Below are positions 1-10,293 of a stretch of 64,000 nucleotides of DNA, one piece after another (the stretch's first letter is position 1; the number at the start of each line of letters is the position of its first letter). The translations under genes and the position numbers were made by a program. Source of the stretch: Leucobacter sp. L43 (GTDB lineage: Bacteria; Actinomycetota; Actinomycetes; Actinomycetales; Microbacteriaceae); contig NZ_JAENJG010000001.1 of the NCBI RefSeq assembly GCF_016597785.1, positions 372,001 through 436,000 on the forward strand, in the 5' to 3' direction. The notes under the pieces are model-generated. The model saw only the letters and a list, made by a program, of their open reading frames with translations. It had not been told where the DNA came from and did not search any database.

Positions 1-942
1 CTCGACCGCCTCGACGCCGACGACTGGTCGTTCGAGATGAAGTGGGACGGGATGCGGGCCATCGTCACGATCGATGGCGGTGACGTGACCATCACCAGCC
101 GTTCCGGACGGGCCGTCACCGAGAGCTTTCCGGAGCTCCTCGCGGTCGCCGACACCGTCGGGGCCGACTCAGCCGTCATCGACGGAGAAATCGTGGCTCT
201 GGGCACCAGCGGGGCGCCGAGTTTCTCGAAACTGCAGGAGCGCATGGGCCTGACGGGCGCTCGCGAGATCGCAAGGGCGCGGCGCTCGGCGCCGACGCGG
301 TATCTCGCCTTCGACGTGCTCGCGATCAACGGCACCGACTGCCGCGCGCTCCCCTACGAGGCGCGTCGTGAACTGCTCATCGACGCGCTCGGCCCCGAAC
401 CCGATGCCGCGGAGGACCAGGCTGACGCCGTCGTCGTGTCGGTACCGCCGGCGTTCGACGGGGACGCAGGCGCTGCGCTTCGCGCGAGCGAGCAGTTCGG
501 CCTCGAGGGTGTCATCGCGAAACGACGTTCGAGCCCGTACCGGACCGCGACGAGATCGCAGGACTGGCTCAAGGTGCCGCTCTTCGAGACCGCCGAGGTC
601 GTCGTCATCGGGTGGCGGGAGAGCGAAGCCGACCCGACGGGCTTCGCGTCGCTCCTCATCGCCGTTCCGGAAGCGGGGGGTCTGCAGTACGCCGGCCGCG
701 TCGCGAGTGGATTCACCGCCGCCGAGCGTCGCCGCGCGCGACGGCGGCTCGAGACGAGCGAACGACGGGACCCCGCGATCGACGTGCCGGGCGACGCTCG
801 CCGCGAAGCGCACTGGGTCGCACCGGAGTCCGTCGGAGAGGTGACCTACAGGGAGCGCACGCCCGAGGGACGTCTCCGTCACGCGGTCTGGCGAGGATGG
901 CGGCACGACCGCGACGCATCGGAGTTCGTCGCCGACCCGTAG
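1..942 (+). CDS. ATP-dependent DNA ligase (LigC/LigD ligase-domain type), 5'-truncated by window
   Basis: The reading frame is open from the first base, so the start lies outside the window; 313 residues are visible. KWDGMR is adenylation motif I with the nucleotidyl-lysine, near residue 14 of the visible part. EGVIAK and DWLKVP match motifs IV and V. The C-terminal third (from about GLQYAGRV to RHAVWRGWRHD) looks like the OB-fold of bacterial ATP-dependent ligases of the Ku/LigD repair class. No polymerase or nuclease domain is visible, but one could lie upstream. Role inferred from family: sealing nicks in double-strand-break or base-excision repair. The TAG stop overlaps a possible -10 hexamer for the next gene. 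A methyladenine glycosylase lies 1.3 kb away, so this end of the window is loosely a repair neighbourhood. Confidence 0.85.
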   Translation, partial: LDRLDADDWSFEMKWDGMRAIVTIDGGDVTITSRSGRAVTESFPELLAVADTVGADSAVIDGEIVALGTSGAPSFSKLQERMGLTGAREIARARRSAPTRYLAFDVLAINGTDCRALPYEARRELLIDALGPEPDAAEDQADAVVVSVPPAFDGDAGAALRASEQFGLEGVIAKRRSSPYRTATRSQDWLKVPLFETAEVVVIGWRESEADPTGFASLLIAVPEAGGLQYAGRVASGFTAAERRRARRRLETSERRDPAIDVPGDARREAHWVAPESVGEVTYRERTPEGRLRHAVWRGWRHDRDASEFVADP

Positions 943-945
943 ACT
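940..945 (+). promoter_or_regulatory. Possible -10 element for the YaeQ gene
   Basis: TAGACT overlaps the ligase stop codon and ends 8 bases before the ATG at 954. There is no Shine-Dalgarno sequence between them. This resembles the leaderless promoters seen elsewhere in the window, although the spacing is one or two bases long. Confidence 0.3.
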
Positions 946-953
946 CGTACGTT

Positions 954-1493
954 ATGGCAATGGGATCGACGATGCACACGTTCGAGGTGGACCTGGCCGA
1001 CGTGGATCGGAGCGTCTACGAGCAGTTCACACTCCGCGTCGCGCGGCATCCCTCTGAGACCGAGTCATTCATGATGACGCGCATCCTGGCGTACTGCATG
1101 GAGTACACCGAAGGGATCGTATTCGGCGGTGGCGTGTCGACCACCGACGAACCGGCGGTGCTCGTGCGGGATCTCACGGGTGCGCTTTCCACTTGGATCG
1201 AGGTCGGAGCGCCCGACGCCGCGCGTGTGCACGGCGGGAGCAAATCGGCGGAGCGCGCGGTCGTCTACACGCATCGCGATCCCGAGAAGGTGCTTGCGAA
1301 CTGGCGAGGCAAGACCATCCATCGAGGCGATGCGATCGATCTCTTCGCCGTGGACCCCGCCCTCGTCTCCGAATCGGTCTCGGCGCTCGAACGACGGAAC
1401 ACGCTGACGGTGTCGCGCACCGAGGGCCAGGTGTATCTCGACCTGAACGGTGTGAACATCGCAGGATCCATCGTGGCGCACCGCCTCGAATAG
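954..1493 (+). CDS. YaeQ family protein
   Basis: The 179-residue product matches the YaeQ family along its whole length: an N-terminal strand ending in LRVARHPSETESFMMTRILAY (compare E. coli YaeQ ARHPSET..MM.RLLA), then DEP followed by a tryptophan-containing WIEVGAPD block, and a C-terminal strand. YaeQ proteins have a PD-(D/E)xK nuclease-like fold, but their activity is not established. The ATG at 954 was chosen because it gives the family's usual length (about 180) and N-terminus. The open frame runs further upstream, but that part overlaps the ligase. A downstream in-frame ATG (960) is possible. It lies 11 bases after the ligase gene on the same strand. Confidence 0.85.
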   Translation: MAMGSTMHTFEVDLADVDRSVYEQFTLRVARHPSETESFMMTRILAYCMEYTEGIVFGGGVSTTDEPAVLVRDLTGALSTWIEVGAPDAARVHGGSKSAERAVVYTHRDPEKVLANWRGKTIHRGDAIDLFAVDPALVSESVSALERRNTLTVSRTEGQVYLDLNGVNIAGSIVAHRLE

Positions 1494-1508
1494 ACGACTC
1501 CCGCGCGC

Positions 1509-2078
1509 TCAGATGATGATCGTCGCGGAGCCCGGGTCGACCCGTCTCGGCTTCGACGCACCCCAGATGACGGCGACGCCGACAGCGGTCAGCACGATTC
1601 CGCCGACGACCGCAGCGATCGAGAGCGCCACGCCCGGCCAGATCAGCGCGAGAACGCCGCCGACGACGAGCACGGCGCCGGGCACGATGCCGATGCTCGG
1701 GCGACTCCGCGCGAACTTCATTCCGACGGCGAGCCAGAGCGCTCCGAAGGCGATCATGCCGAACCCGGCGAAACTGACGAGCGCGCGGGCCGTGGCGCCG
1801 GTGAAGGCCATCGCGACCACGCCCGCGACGATCAGCAGAATGCCGCCGATCGTGCCGCCGCGGGCGAGCAGGACCGCACCATTGGCGATCAGAGCGGATC
1901 CGAAGAGCACGACGAGGATCCAGCTCGCCGAGAAGAAGGGCCAGACGACGAGGCCGAGCCCGATGAGCGCCACGATCGCACCGATCGCGATGACCGTTCC
2001 CTTCGGAGAGGCGCGGCGGGCGCTGCCCGGCCCGCTCGAACCTGCGCCCATCGGCACTGGCATGTGGGGCTGGGACAC
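1509..2078 (-). CDS. DUF308 (HdeD-like) integral membrane protein
   Basis: The 189-residue protein has a short proline-rich cytosolic N-terminus followed by six hydrophobic segments (roughly residues 25-185), with paired Gly/Ala/Val-rich helices typical of the DUF308/HdeD family. Function is unknown; HdeD in E. coli is linked to acid stress, and no such link can be shown here. The GTG at 2078 was chosen because GGAGG lies 5 bases upstream. An ATG at 2147 in the same frame would add 23 residues but has only a poorly spaced GGAG. The protein ends KPRRVDPGSATIII. It is convergent with the YaeQ gene, 15 bases away. Confidence 0.7.
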   Translation of the reverse strand: MSQPHMPVPMGAGSSGPGSARRASPKGTVIAIGAIVALIGLGLVVWPFFSASWILVVLFGSALIANGAVLLARGGTIGGILLIVAGVVAMAFTGATARALVSFAGFGMIAFGALWLAVGMKFARSRPSIGIVPGAVLVVGGVLALIWPGVALSIAAVVGGIVLTAVGVAVIWGASKPRRVDPGSATIII

Positions 2079-2246
2079 GGAGACCTCCGAGATCGACTGA
2101 GTGTGTGAGCGGGCGGCCACCGGAGCTCGTGCCGGAACCGCACCCATCACTCCACTGTACGTCGCCCGCCTTCGGATTCTCCAGGCATATCGTCGGTGAT
2201 CGCCAGCGGCGTAGGCCGTCGCGCAGCGGGACGCGGCAACGGCAGA

Positions 2247-2906
2247 ATGGTGATGATGATTCGTGAAGACTTCTCCCGGCCGGCCCTCGAGGTCGCCCCG
2301 CAGGTGCTCGGCGCCCGGCTGAGCGCGCACTCCGCCGACGGTTCGGTGACGATTCGAATCACCGAGGTGGAGGCGTATCACGGTTCGGGAATGCCTGGAG
2401 TGCACGATGTCGGTTCGCACGCGAGAAACGGGCGCACGGAGCGCAACGCTTCGATGTTCGGCCCACCGGCGCACGCGTATGTGTACTTCAGCTACGGCAT
2501 GCACTTCGCGCTGAACCTCGTGTGCTCTCCGGAGGGCATGGCCTCCGGAGTGCTCGTGCGCGCCGGGGAAGTCGTCGCCGGCGCGCAACTCGCCGCGCAG
2601 CGACGCACAGCCCGACGACCGGGAGCGGAGATTCGACCCGTGCATCTCGCACGCGGACCGGGCAATGTCGCCCAGGCGCTCGGCATTCGCCGTGAGTCGC
2701 ACGACGGCCTGCAGCTCTTCGCAGACCCGTTCAGCCTCGAACTCCCCGAGCACCCGGCACCCGAGATAGCCGCCGGACCGCGCGTCGGCGTCGCCGGCGA
2801 TGCCGGCGGTCCTGACTTCCCCTGGCGATTCTGGCTTCCCGGGGACCCCACCGTCTCCGCGTTTCGACCGGGCAGAGGCGCGCCGAAACCGACGAGACCG
2901 CTCTAG
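2247..2906 (+). CDS. DNA-3-methyladenine glycosylase (AAG/MPG family)
   Basis: The 219-residue product fits the Mpg/AAG fold: ITEVEAY (with the catalytic Glu region), HDVGSHARNGRTERNASMFG, AYVYFSYGMHFALNLV and a late LARGPGNVAQALGI block are all family signatures. It excises alkylated purines to start base excision repair. Starts at 2247, 2253 and 2256 are possible (MVMM); the Shine-Dalgarno sequence is weak for all. The upstream open frame to 2196 is Arg/Gly-rich and looks non-coding. The 3' end overlaps the convergent transporter gene by three bases at the stop codons. Confidence 0.9.
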   Translation: MVMMIREDFSRPALEVAPQVLGARLSAHSADGSVTIRITEVEAYHGSGMPGVHDVGSHARNGRTERNASMFGPPAHAYVYFSYGMHFALNLVCSPEGMASGVLVRAGEVVAGAQLAAQRRTARRPGAEIRPVHLARGPGNVAQALGIRRESHDGLQLFADPFSLELPEHPAPEIAAGPRVGVAGDAGGPDFPWRFWLPGDPTVSAFRPGRGAPKPTRPL

Positions 2907-3904
2907 CGCGTCTCGTCCGGGTCGGGCTTCACCAGTGCTGCGAGCGCTGACGCGCCGGTCTGGGGGTGGAACTTCGCGAGCCCGACGACGCCGATGATGG
3001 CCACGGCACCGGATGCGATGAACGCGACGATGGCCCAGCCTGGCGCCCCGGCCGCTTCGTCGAGCACGACGATGCCGATGAGCACTGCGACGATCGGATC
3101 GATCACCGTGAGTCCCGCGACGACGAGATCGGGCGGCCCGGATGAGTAGGCGTTCTGCACGAAGACGAGGCCCAGCAGCGCACCCGCGAGCAGGGCGGCC
3201 ACGCAGGCCCAGGTGAGCCATTCGAACTCGCCCTGCTGCAGCCGTCCGATCACGGACTTCGCGAATGTCGCCACGAATCCGTAGAGCACCCCGGCTCCCA
3301 CGATGTAGATGAGCGCGACGCCTCGGTGGCGGAAGATGATGGTGAGCACGGCGATGACCCCGAACACCACCCCGAATGTGATGAGGATCTCGATGAGCTT
3401 GCTGTCGGTCACGGGCTGATCCGAGGCAGTGAAGGCCGCGATGCTCACGAAGACGACGATGCCGAGCACGGCGAGGCCGATCGACGATTTCACGCGCTTC
3501 CCGAGCTTCACGCCGCTGACGCGCGAATTGAGGATCGATGTGATCACGAGCCCGACCACGCCGATGGGCTGCACGATGATCAGCGGGGAAAGCGAGAGCG
3601 ATCCGATCTGGAACACGACCGCGAGGCCGAGCAGGAGGGTTCCGACGACCCAGGACGGGCGTCGGAGGAGGCTCGCGACGTGATGCAACGACAGCCCCGC
3701 GCCGGCGCTCTGCCCGGTGATCCGCTCGACCTTGTTCAGACCGCGCGACTGATACTGCGCTCCGAATGCGAGCAGTGCGGCACCGACGAGGGCGAGCGGA
3801 ATGCCGATGAACTGCCTCGGGTCGAGCGAGGTCATTTCGGAGACTGCGTCGGTGAGACCGAGACCCCCCATGTGCCGGGCGATGTCAATCAGGCTCGAAT
3901 GCAC
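2903..3904 (-). CDS. DMT (drug/metabolite transporter)-type membrane protein
   Basis: The 333-residue protein has about nine to ten hydrophobic helices, starting at residues 30-50 (FIGIPLALVGAALLAFGAQYQ) and ending near residue 310, arranged as two related halves as in DMT/EamA-NIPA-like transporters. Substrate unknown. The GTG at 3904 was chosen; its mRNA carries a GGGTGG stretch a few bases upstream. Internal ATGs at residues 12 and 24 are alternatives. It lies 27 bases downstream of the gmk fusion on the same strand and may be cotranscribed with it. In mycobacteria rpoZ follows gmk; here this transporter takes that place. Confidence 0.8.
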   Translation of the reverse strand: MHSSLIDIARHMGGLGLTDAVSEMTSLDPRQFIGIPLALVGAALLAFGAQYQSRGLNKVERITGQSAGAGLSLHHVASLLRRPSWVVGTLLLGLAVVFQIGSLSLSPLIIVQPIGVVGLVITSILNSRVSGVKLGKRVKSSIGLAVLGIVVFVSIAAFTASDQPVTDSKLIEILITFGVVFGVIAVLTIIFRHRGVALIYIVGAGVLYGFVATFAKSVIGRLQQGEFEWLTWACVAALLAGALLGLVFVQNAYSSGPPDLVVAGLTVIDPIVAVLIGIVVLDEAAGAPGWAIVAFIASGAVAIIGVVGLAKFHPQTGASALAALVKPDPDETR

Positions 3905-3931
3905 AGGTCCACCCTAGCGCTTGCGCGTCGG

Positions 3932-4834
3932 TTATCCGTCGTCGCCGCGCATCAGTTCGACGAGACGCGCCGCAGCGCGCGGCACTTCGTCGTTGACGAT
4001 CACCTCGTCGAACTCGTCGGCCGCGGCGAGCTCCACCTTCGCGGTTTCGAGGCGCCGCTCTCGCTCCGCCTCGTCTTCGGTGCCGCGCCCCACCAGACGC
4101 TCGACGAGCTCGTCCCAGCTGGGAGGAGCGAGAAACACGAGTCGAGCTTCGGGCATGCTCGCGCGCACCTGTCGCGCCCCCTGCAGATCGATCTCGAGCA
4201 GCATGAGCGCTCCGCGCTCGGCGGCTTCGAGCACCGGTCGCCGCGGGGTGCCGTACCGCGACTGATTGTGCACCGTCGCCCACTCGAGCAGTTCGTCTGC
4301 GGCGAGCATCCGATCGAAGCCTTCGTCATCGACGAAGAAGTAGTGCCTGCCGTGCTCCTCGCCCGGGCGGGGAGCACGCGTCGTCGCGGAGACGGAGAGC
4401 TGCACCTCTGGGTAGTGCTCGCGAATGTAGGTGGCGACGGTCCCCTTGCCGACCGCCGTCGGCCCCGCGAGCACGGTCAGCGGTGGCCTGGGCCCGATGC
4501 GGCCGCTGCCCGTGCGTTCCCGCACGAACGACTCGAGACGGTCGCGCTGCAGTTTGCCGAGGCCTCCGAGCCGCTTGCGTTCGGAGATGCCCAGTTCTTC
4601 CCGCACCCGTTCGGCTTTGACCGAGCCGATGGCCGGGAACGACAGCAGGAAATCGGTGATGCGCAGCGACGCAGCCGGTGTGTCGGGGAGGCGGGATTGC
4701 TCGAGCACGCGGAACGGCGAGACCTCGCCCGAACGCAGTCGCCGTTTCAAGTCGGCACGCGCCTGTCGTGCTGCGATCGCAGCACGGTTCGCCGCCACAC
4801 GATCCACCTCTGGCATCGTCCGAGCAGTCGTCAC
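3932..4834 (-). CDS. gmk: mIHF-like domain fused to guanylate kinase
   Basis: The 300-residue protein is about 100 residues longer than ordinary Gmk (around 200). Residues 7-105 match mycobacterial integration host factor: an [12 protein letters not shown] helix, then [15 protein letters not shown], and [14 protein letters not shown]. Residues 117-300 are guanylate kinase: P-loop GPTAVGKGT (124-132), [16 protein letters not shown]-binding segment, and the YGT loop. Gmk phosphorylates GMP to GDP. The GTG at 4834 was chosen because GGGAG lies 7 bases upstream and the fused domain begins right after it; an upstream ATG (4876) would add Arg-rich non-homologous sequence. It follows pyrF by 53 bases. 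In mycobacteria mihF and gmk are separate neighbours after pyrF, so this is a fusion of adjacent genes. Confidence 0.9.
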   Translation of the reverse strand: MTTARTMPEVDRVAANRAAIAARQARADLKRRLRSGEVSPFRVLEQSRLPDTPAASLRITDFLLSFPAIGSVKAERVREELGISERKRLGGLGKLQRDRLESFVRERTGSGRIGPRPPLTVLAGPTAVGKGTVATYIREHYPEVQLSVSATTRAPRPGEEHGRHYFFVDDEGFDRMLAADELLEWATVHNQSRYGTPRRPVLEAAERGALMLLEIDLQGARQVRASMPEARLVFLAPPSWDELVERLVGRGTEDEAERERRLETAKVELAAADEFDEVIVNDEVPRAAARLVELMRGDDG

Positions 4835-4887
4835 CGTGTCACTCCCTCGTCGTCTCCATGTGCGTCCAGTGCGCAATGCGTCATAGC

Positions 4888-5757
4888 CTAGGCCGGTTCG
4901 CCGCTCAATGCGAAGCGAACCGCTGCTGCACGCTCGCGAATCCGCTCGCTCAGCCCGTTCGGCCCCCCGTTCAGTATGCTGCGCGACTCGTTTGCGAGGA
5001 GCGCGTGCCCGATGCCCCCGAAGATGGCGCCGGCTTCTTCGATACGTGCCCCCTGATGCCCGAATCCGGGTGCGAGGACGGGGAGCGCCGGTCCCGTTGG
5101 GCGCTCAGCCGTATCGATTCCGAACGCTGCGAGATCGAGCGTCGCGCCGAGCACGACGCCGACACTGCCCACTCCCCCTTCGCCGCAGTGCGCTGCGTTC
5201 CAAGCCGTCGCGTCTTCCACCATGGCCGCAGCGACGCTGCGACCATCGGCGCGTCGGGCCTGCTGCACCTCAGCCGCCTCCGCGTTCGAGGTGGCTGCGA
5301 GCACGAACAGGCCCTTCCCGTCGCGCTCCACGCGTTCGAGCGCCGACGTGAGCGTCCCGAACCCCTGATACGCGACCACCGTCATGGCGTCCGCCTCGAG
5401 CGGCGACCCCGGTGCCAGCCAGGCGTCGCCGTACGCCGCGAAGCTCGAGCCGATGTCGCCGCGCTTCACGTCGGCCACCACGAGCAGGCCGGCGGCTCGC
5501 GCGTCCTCGAATACGCGCTCGAGTGCCGCGAACCCCGCGGAGCCGAAGCGCTCGAAGAACGCGATCTGCGGCTTCACGCAGGCGGCGACGCCGGCGGCTG
5601 CCGCAACGACGTCGCGCCCCATGCGCTCGGCGCCTGCGGCGTCGTCACCGACTCCCCAGTCAGCGAGCAGCGGGCCGTGCGGGTCGATGCCGGCGCACAG
5701 GTGCCGGCCCGCGGCGAACTCCGCCGCGAGCCGGTCCCCGAACGAACGGTGCGTCAT
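4888..5757 (-). CDS. pyrF: Orotidine-5'-phosphate decarboxylase (type 2)
   Basis: The 289-residue enzyme makes UMP from OMP, the last step of de novo pyrimidine synthesis. The catalytic motif [10 protein letters not shown] and the N-terminal [13 protein letters not shown] identify the longer mycobacterial-type PyrF family. Near the C-terminus, [10 protein letters not shown] is the phosphate-binding region. The start ATG overlaps the carB stop as ATGA, so translation is coupled to carB. Confidence 0.96.
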   Translation of the reverse strand: MTHRSFGDRLAAEFAAGRHLCAGIDPHGPLLADWGVGDDAAGAERMGRDVVAAAAGVAACVKPQIAFFERFGSAGFAALERVFEDARAAGLLVVADVKRGDIGSSFAAYGDAWLAPGSPLEADAMTVVAYQGFGTLTSALERVERDGKGLFVLAATSNAEAAEVQQARRADGRSVAAAMVEDATAWNAAHCGEGGVGSVGVVLGATLDLAAFGIDTAERPTGPALPVLAPGFGHQGARIEEAGAIFGGIGHALLANESRSILNGGPNGLSERIRERAAAVRFALSGEPA

Positions 5758-8700
5758 CGAGCGGCCAGAGCGGCGTCGCGGTCGATCTGGTACTCCTGCA
5801 GCGACTTCACATCGAACCCGCTCCGCTGCGCGGAGATCGCCCCGACCGCAGCTGAGAGCTCCGAGACGGTGGTGAAGATCGGCTTGTCCGCCGCCACCGC
5901 CGCCGCACGGATCTCATACCCGTCGGCCCGGGCTGAGCTGCCCGACGGCGTATTGATGATCATGTCGATCTCGCCGCGGTTGATGAGATCGACGATCGTG
6001 TCGCCCTCGGCGACCGCGCTGTGCTTGCGCACGACCTCAGAGGCGATGCCGTTGCGGCCGAGCACCACCTGGGTGCCCTGCGTGGCCAGGATGCGGTAGC
6101 CGAGCTCCTGCAGTCGGAGCGCTGGCAGCACGATCGAGCGCTTGTCACGATCGGCGACCGAGAGGAACACCGTCCCGCTCTCGGGCAGCGCACTGCCCGC
6201 AGCGGCCTGGCTCTTCGCGAACGCGGTCGGGAAGTCGCGGTCCATGCCCATGACCTCTCCCGTCGAGCGCATCTCGGGTCCGAGCAGCGAATCGACCACC
6301 AGTCCCTCGTGCGTGCGGAAGCGCTTGAACGGCAGCACCGCCTCCTTGACCGCGATGGGCGCGTCGATGGGCGCGCGCGAACCGTCGCGCTCCGGCAGCA
6401 GGCCCGATTCGATCAGTTCGGCGATCGTCTCGCCGGCCATGACCCGCGAAGCGGCCTTCGCCAGCGGAATGCCGAGCGCCTTCGAGACGAAGGGCACGGT
6501 GCGCGATGCGCGCGGGTTCGCCTCGAGCACATACAGCACGCCCTGGCCGATGGCGAACTGCACGTTGAGCAGCCCGCGCACGCCGATCCCCTCGGCGATG
6601 CCGAGCGTCGCCTCGCGCACGCGCGCGATCTGGTCGTGGCCGAGCGTCACGGGAGGCAGCGTGCAGCTGGAGTCTCCCGAGTGCACGCCGGCCTCCTCGA
6701 TGTGCTCCATCACACCGCCGACGTACAGTTGCTCGCCGTCGAAGAGCGCGTCGACATCGATCTCGATCGCGTCGTCCAAAAACCGATCCACGAGCAGCGG
6801 GTGGCCCGGTCCCACGAGCGCGTGGCCCTCGATGCGGCCGAAGTACCCGCGAAGCGATTCGGTGTCGTACACGATCTCCATGCCGCGGCCGCCGAGCACG
6901 AACGACGGGCGCACGAGCACGGGGTACCCGATCTCCTCGGCGATGCGGATCGCCCCCTCCTCGTCGATCGCGGTGCCGTTGCGCGGCGCGAGCAGACCGG
7001 CGCGGTCGAGGATGCGGGAGAACGCGCCGCGCTCCTCCGCGAGATCGATCGCTTCGGGGGTCGTGCCGAGGATCGGGATCCCCGCGTCCTTGAGCGGCTG
7101 CGCGAGACCCAGCGCCGTCTGGCCCCCGAGCTGCACGACGACGCCGAGCAGCTCTCCGGACGCCTGCTCGGCGTGGATGACCTCGAGCACGTCCTCGAGC
7201 GTCAGCGGCTCGAAGTAGAGGCGATCCGAGGTGTCGTAGTCGGTCGACACGGTCTCGGGATTGCAGTTGATCATGATCGTCTCGTACCCGGCTTCGGAGA
7301 GCGCGAACGAGGCGTGCACGCAGGAGTAGTCGAACTCGACCCCCTGCCCGATGCGGTTGGGCCCAGAGCCGAGAATGACGATCTTCTTGCGATCGCTCGC
7401 CGCGACCTCGGTCTCGAAGTCGTAGGACGAGTAGTGATACGGCGTCAGCGCGGGGAACTCGCCCGCGCAGGTATCGACGGTCTTGAACACGGGGCGCAGT
7501 CCGAGTCCATGGCGCAGGCCTCGGATTTCCGACTCGGAGACACCGCGAAGCGACGCGATCTGCACATCGGAGAAGCCGTGATCCTTCGCCTCTCGCAGCA
7601 CGTCGAGTGTGAGCTGCGGTGAGCGCTGCACCATCTCGGCGACCTCGTTGATCAGCTGGATCTGGTCGAGGAACCAGGGATCGATCGAGGTCGACTCGAA
7701 GACCTGCTCGATGGTCGCGCCGAGCCGCAGCGCCTGCTGCACGTCGACGATGCGGCCGTCGGTCGGGCGCTTGATCGTCTCGAGAATGTCATCGACGGGG
7801 CGCGACTCATCCCCCCAGTGGAACGAGGAACCGCGCTTCTCCAGCGAGCGCAGCGACTTCTGCAGCGCCGTGGTGAAGTTGCGGCCGATCGCCATGGACT
7901 CGCCCACCGACTTCATGGTCGTCGTGAGAGTGTCGTCGGCGGCCGGGAACTTCTCGAATGCGAAGCGCGGCGTCTTCACCACGACGTAGTCGATCGACGG
8001 CTCGAAACTCGCCGGCGTCTTCTGCGTGATGTCGTTCGGGATCTCGTCGAGACGGTACCCGAGGGCGAGCTTCGCGGCGATCTTCGCGATCGGGAATCCC
8101 GTGGCCTTCGACGCGAGCGCCGAGGAGCGGGAGACGCGCGGGTTCATCTCGATGACGATGATGCGGCCCGTCGCGGGGTCGACGGCGTACTGGATGTTGC
8201 AGCCGCCGGTGTCGACGCCGACACGACGGATGATGTCGATGCCGATGTCCCGCAGCTTCTGGTACTCCCGGTCGGTCAGCGTGAGCGCGGGTGCGACGGT
8301 GATCGAGTCGCCCGTGTGCACGCCCACGGCATCGACGTTCTCGATGGAGCACACGACGACCGTGTTGTCGGCCGTATCGCGCATGAGCTCGAGCTCGTAC
8401 TCCTTCCAGCCGAGGATCGACTCTTCGAGCAGCACCTCGCTGGTGGGGCTGTAGTGCAGGCCGTCGCCCGCGATGCGGATGAGGTCCTCTTCGGTGTAGG
8501 CGAACCCTGAGCCGAGGCCGCCCATCGTGTACGACGGGCGCACGACCAGCGGGTACCCGAGATCCTTCGCGAACTCCTTCGCTTCTTCGAGCGTGTGCGC
8601 GATGTGGGAGCGCGCAACCTCTGCCCCAGACTCGATGACGAGGTCCTTGAAGATCTGCCGATCCTCACCGCGCTGGATCGCCTCGACCTTCGCCCCGATG

Positions 8701-9044
8701 AGTTCGACGCCGTGCTTCTCGAGGATCCCGAGATCGTGCAACTGTATCGCGGCGTTGAGCGCGGTCTGGCCGCCGAGCGTCGGCAGGATCGCGTCGGGGC
8801 GCTCCTTGATGATGATCGATTCGATCACCTCAGGAGTGATGGGCTCCACGTAGGTGGCATCGGCGAAGTCGGGGTCCGTCATGATCGTCGCCGGGTTCGA
8901 GTTCACGAGGATGACGCGCACGCCCTCCTCGCGGAGCACGCGGCAGGCCTGGGTGCCGGAGTAGTCGAACTCGACCGCCTGACCGATGACGATCGGGCCT
9001 GAGCCGATGACGAGTACTGAGTTGATGTCTGAACGCTTGGGCAT
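5754..9044 (-). CDS. carB: Carbamoyl-phosphate synthase large subunit
   Basis: The 1,096-residue protein has the full CarB plan: first ATP-grasp half (carboxyphosphate), oligomerisation domain, second ATP-grasp half (carbamate), and a C-terminal MGS-like allosteric domain (about residues 950-1080, [13 protein letters not shown]). [22 protein letters not shown] and its second-half counterpart [16 protein letters not shown] mark the two halves. It supplies carbamoyl phosphate to PyrB and to arginine synthesis. It starts 4 bases after carA and overlaps pyrF by 4 bases. Confidence 0.97.
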   Translation of the reverse strand: MPKRSDINSVLVIGSGPIVIGQAVEFDYSGTQACRVLREEGVRVILVNSNPATIMTDPDFADATYVEPITPEVIESIIIKERPDAILPTLGGQTALNAAIQLHDLGILEKHGVELIGAKVEAIQRGEDRQIFKDLVIESGAEVARSHIAHTLEEAKEFAKDLGYPLVVRPSYTMGGLGSGFAYTEEDLIRIAGDGLHYSPTSEVLLEESILGWKEYELELMRDTADNTVVVCSIENVDAVGVHTGDSITVAPALTLTDREYQKLRDIGIDIIRRVGVDTGGCNIQYAVDPATGRIIVIEMNPRVSRSSALASKATGFPIAKIAAKLALGYRLDEIPNDITQKTPASFEPSIDYVVVKTPRFAFEKFPAADDTLTTTMKSVGESMAIGRNFTTALQKSLRSLEKRGSSFHWGDESRPVDDILETIKRPTDGRIVDVQQALRLGATIEQVFESTSIDPWFLDQIQLINEVAEMVQRSPQLTLDVLREAKDHGFSDVQIASLRGVSESEIRGLRHGLGLRPVFKTVDTCAGEFPALTPYHYSSYDFETEVAASDRKKIVILGSGPNRIGQGVEFDYSCVHASFALSEAGYETIMINCNPETVSTDYDTSDRLYFEPLTLEDVLEVIHAEQASGELLGVVVQLGGQTALGLAQPLKDAGIPILGTTPEAIDLAEERGAFSRILDRAGLLAPRNGTAIDEEGAIRIAEEIGYPVLVRPSFVLGGRGMEIVYDTESLRGYFGRIEGHALVGPGHPLLVDRFLDDAIEIDVDALFDGEQLYVGGVMEHIEEAGVHSGDSSCTLPPVTLGHDQIARVREATLGIAEGIGVRGLLNVQFAIGQGVLYVLEANPRASRTVPFVSKALGIPLAKAASRVMAGETIAELIESGLLPERDGSRAPIDAPIAVKEAVLPFKRFRTHEGLVVDSLLGPEMRSTGEVMGMDRDFPTAFAKSQAAAGSALPESGTVFLSVADRDKRSIVLPALRLQELGYRILATQGTQVVLGRNGIASEVVRKHSAVAEGDTIVDLINRGEIDMIINTPSGSSARADGYEIRAAAVAADKPIFTTVSELSAAVGAISAQRSGFDVKSLQEYQIDRDAALAAR

Positions 9045-9048
9045 CGGG

Positions 9049-10293
9049 TCAGGCCTCCTGGGCGTGTGCGCCGGTCGAACGGGTGGAGCGGCTCGAGACC
9101 AGCTCGCGGAAACGGTTGAAGAGGTAGAAGGCGTCGTGCGGGCCCGCGGCCGCCTCCGGGTGGTACTGCACCGAGAACGCCGGGATGTCGAGGCATTCGA
9201 GCCCCTCGACGACCTGATCGTTCAGGCTGAAGTGGCTCACCTGCACGCGGCCGAAGCCCTCAGGCGCGTCGATCTCGCCCTCGATGGGGGCGTCGACGGC
9301 GAAGCCGTGGTTCTGAGCGGTGATCTCGACGCGACCGGTGCGCTTGTCGAGGACGGGCTGGTTGATGCCGCGATGACCGAAGGGCAGCTTGTAGGTGCCG
9401 AACCCCAGCGCACGGCCCAGCAGCTGGTTGCCGAAGCAGATGCCGAAGTAGGGCACTCCGTCGCGCAGCAGCTCGCGGAGCACGTCCACCTGCAGATCGC
9501 TCGCGGCGGGGTCGCCCGGTCCGTTCGAGTAGAAGAGCGCGTCGGGAGCGATCGCGCGGATCTCCTCGAGCGACGTCGATGCCGGCAGCACCGTCACGTC
9601 GAAGCCGTGCTCGGAGAGGTAGTGCACGGTCGCGCGCTTGATGCCGAGATCGAGCACCGCGATCGATCCGACGCGATCCACCCCTGCTGCGGCCGGTACG
9701 TCGTAGCGCTGGGGCGTCGTGACGAGCTCCGACAGGTTCTTGCCGGCCATCGGTTCCTGAGCGCGCACCAGCGCGAGCTGCTCATCATCGGAGAGATCGA
9801 AGTCGGCGCCGGAGAACACCCCGGCGCGCATCGCGCCCGCGGATCGGATGTGACGGGTGATCGCGCGCGTGTCCACGCCCGAGATACCGACGACTCCGTC
9901 CTCGACGAGGTCCTCGTCGAGTGAGCGCTCGGCTCGGAAGTTCGACACGCGGCGCGCGGGATCGCGCACGATGAATCCGGCGACCCAGATCTTGCGCGAC
10001 TCCATGTCGTCGTCGTTCGCACCGGTGTTGCCGATGTGCGGGGCCGTCATGAGCACGATCTGCCCCGCGTAGGAGGGGTCGGTCAGCGTCTCCTGATACC
10101 CGGTCATTCCGGTCGAGAAGACGACCTCGCCGAGCGTGCGTCCGGTCGCCCCGTATGCGCGCCCCACGTATCGTCGCCCGTCTTCGAGCACCAGCACTGC
10201 CTTGCCCGTCGGCACTGCAGCAGCCGGGGGCGCGGTGACGCCCTGGGGCGCCACGGCGTCGTTCGCCGTCGCTTCGGTCGTGTTCGTAGTCAC
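9049..10293 (-). CDS. carA: Carbamoyl-phosphate synthase small subunit
   Basis: The 414-residue glutaminase subunit passes ammonia to CarB. The class I GATase triad is visible: Cys in [12 protein letters not shown], then [10 protein letters not shown] with His and Glu. The N-terminal domain begins at [19 protein letters not shown] after a low-complexity Ala/Thr/Pro leader of about 28 residues. The GTG at 10293 is chosen: AGGAGG lies 4 bases upstream, and the nearby ATG is out of frame. It overlaps the 3' end of the preceding membrane-protein gene by 4 bases. Confidence 0.96.
   Translation of the reverse strand: MTTNTTEATANDAVAPQGVTAPPAAAVPTGKAVLVLEDGRRYVGRAYGATGRTLGEVVFSTGMTGYQETLTDPSYAGQIVLMTAPHIGNTGANDDDMESRKIWVAGFIVRDPARRVSNFRAERSLDEDLVEDGVVGISGVDTRAITRHIRSAGAMRAGVFSGADFDLSDDEQLALVRAQEPMAGKNLSELVTTPQRYDVPAAAGVDRVGSIAVLDLGIKRATVHYLSEHGFDVTVLPASTSLEEIRAIAPDALFYSNGPGDPAASDLQVDVLRELLRDGVPYFGICFGNQLLGRALGFGTYKLPFGHRGINQPVLDKRTGRVEITAQNHGFAVDAPIEGEIDAPEGFGRVQVSHFSLNDQVVEGLECLDIPAFSVQYHPEAAAGPHDAFYLFNRFRELVSSRSTRSTGAHAQEA

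Noticed and set aside
2079-3221. Extension of the DUF308 gene to a 570-residue protein
   Set aside because: The added part is Arg-rich, lies antisense to the glycosylase gene and lacks homology; GTG 2078 with GGAGG is better.
6021-7622. A 533-codon plus-strand open frame inside carB
   Set aside because: It is antisense to a fully conserved carB and has the composition of a reverse-frame shadow.
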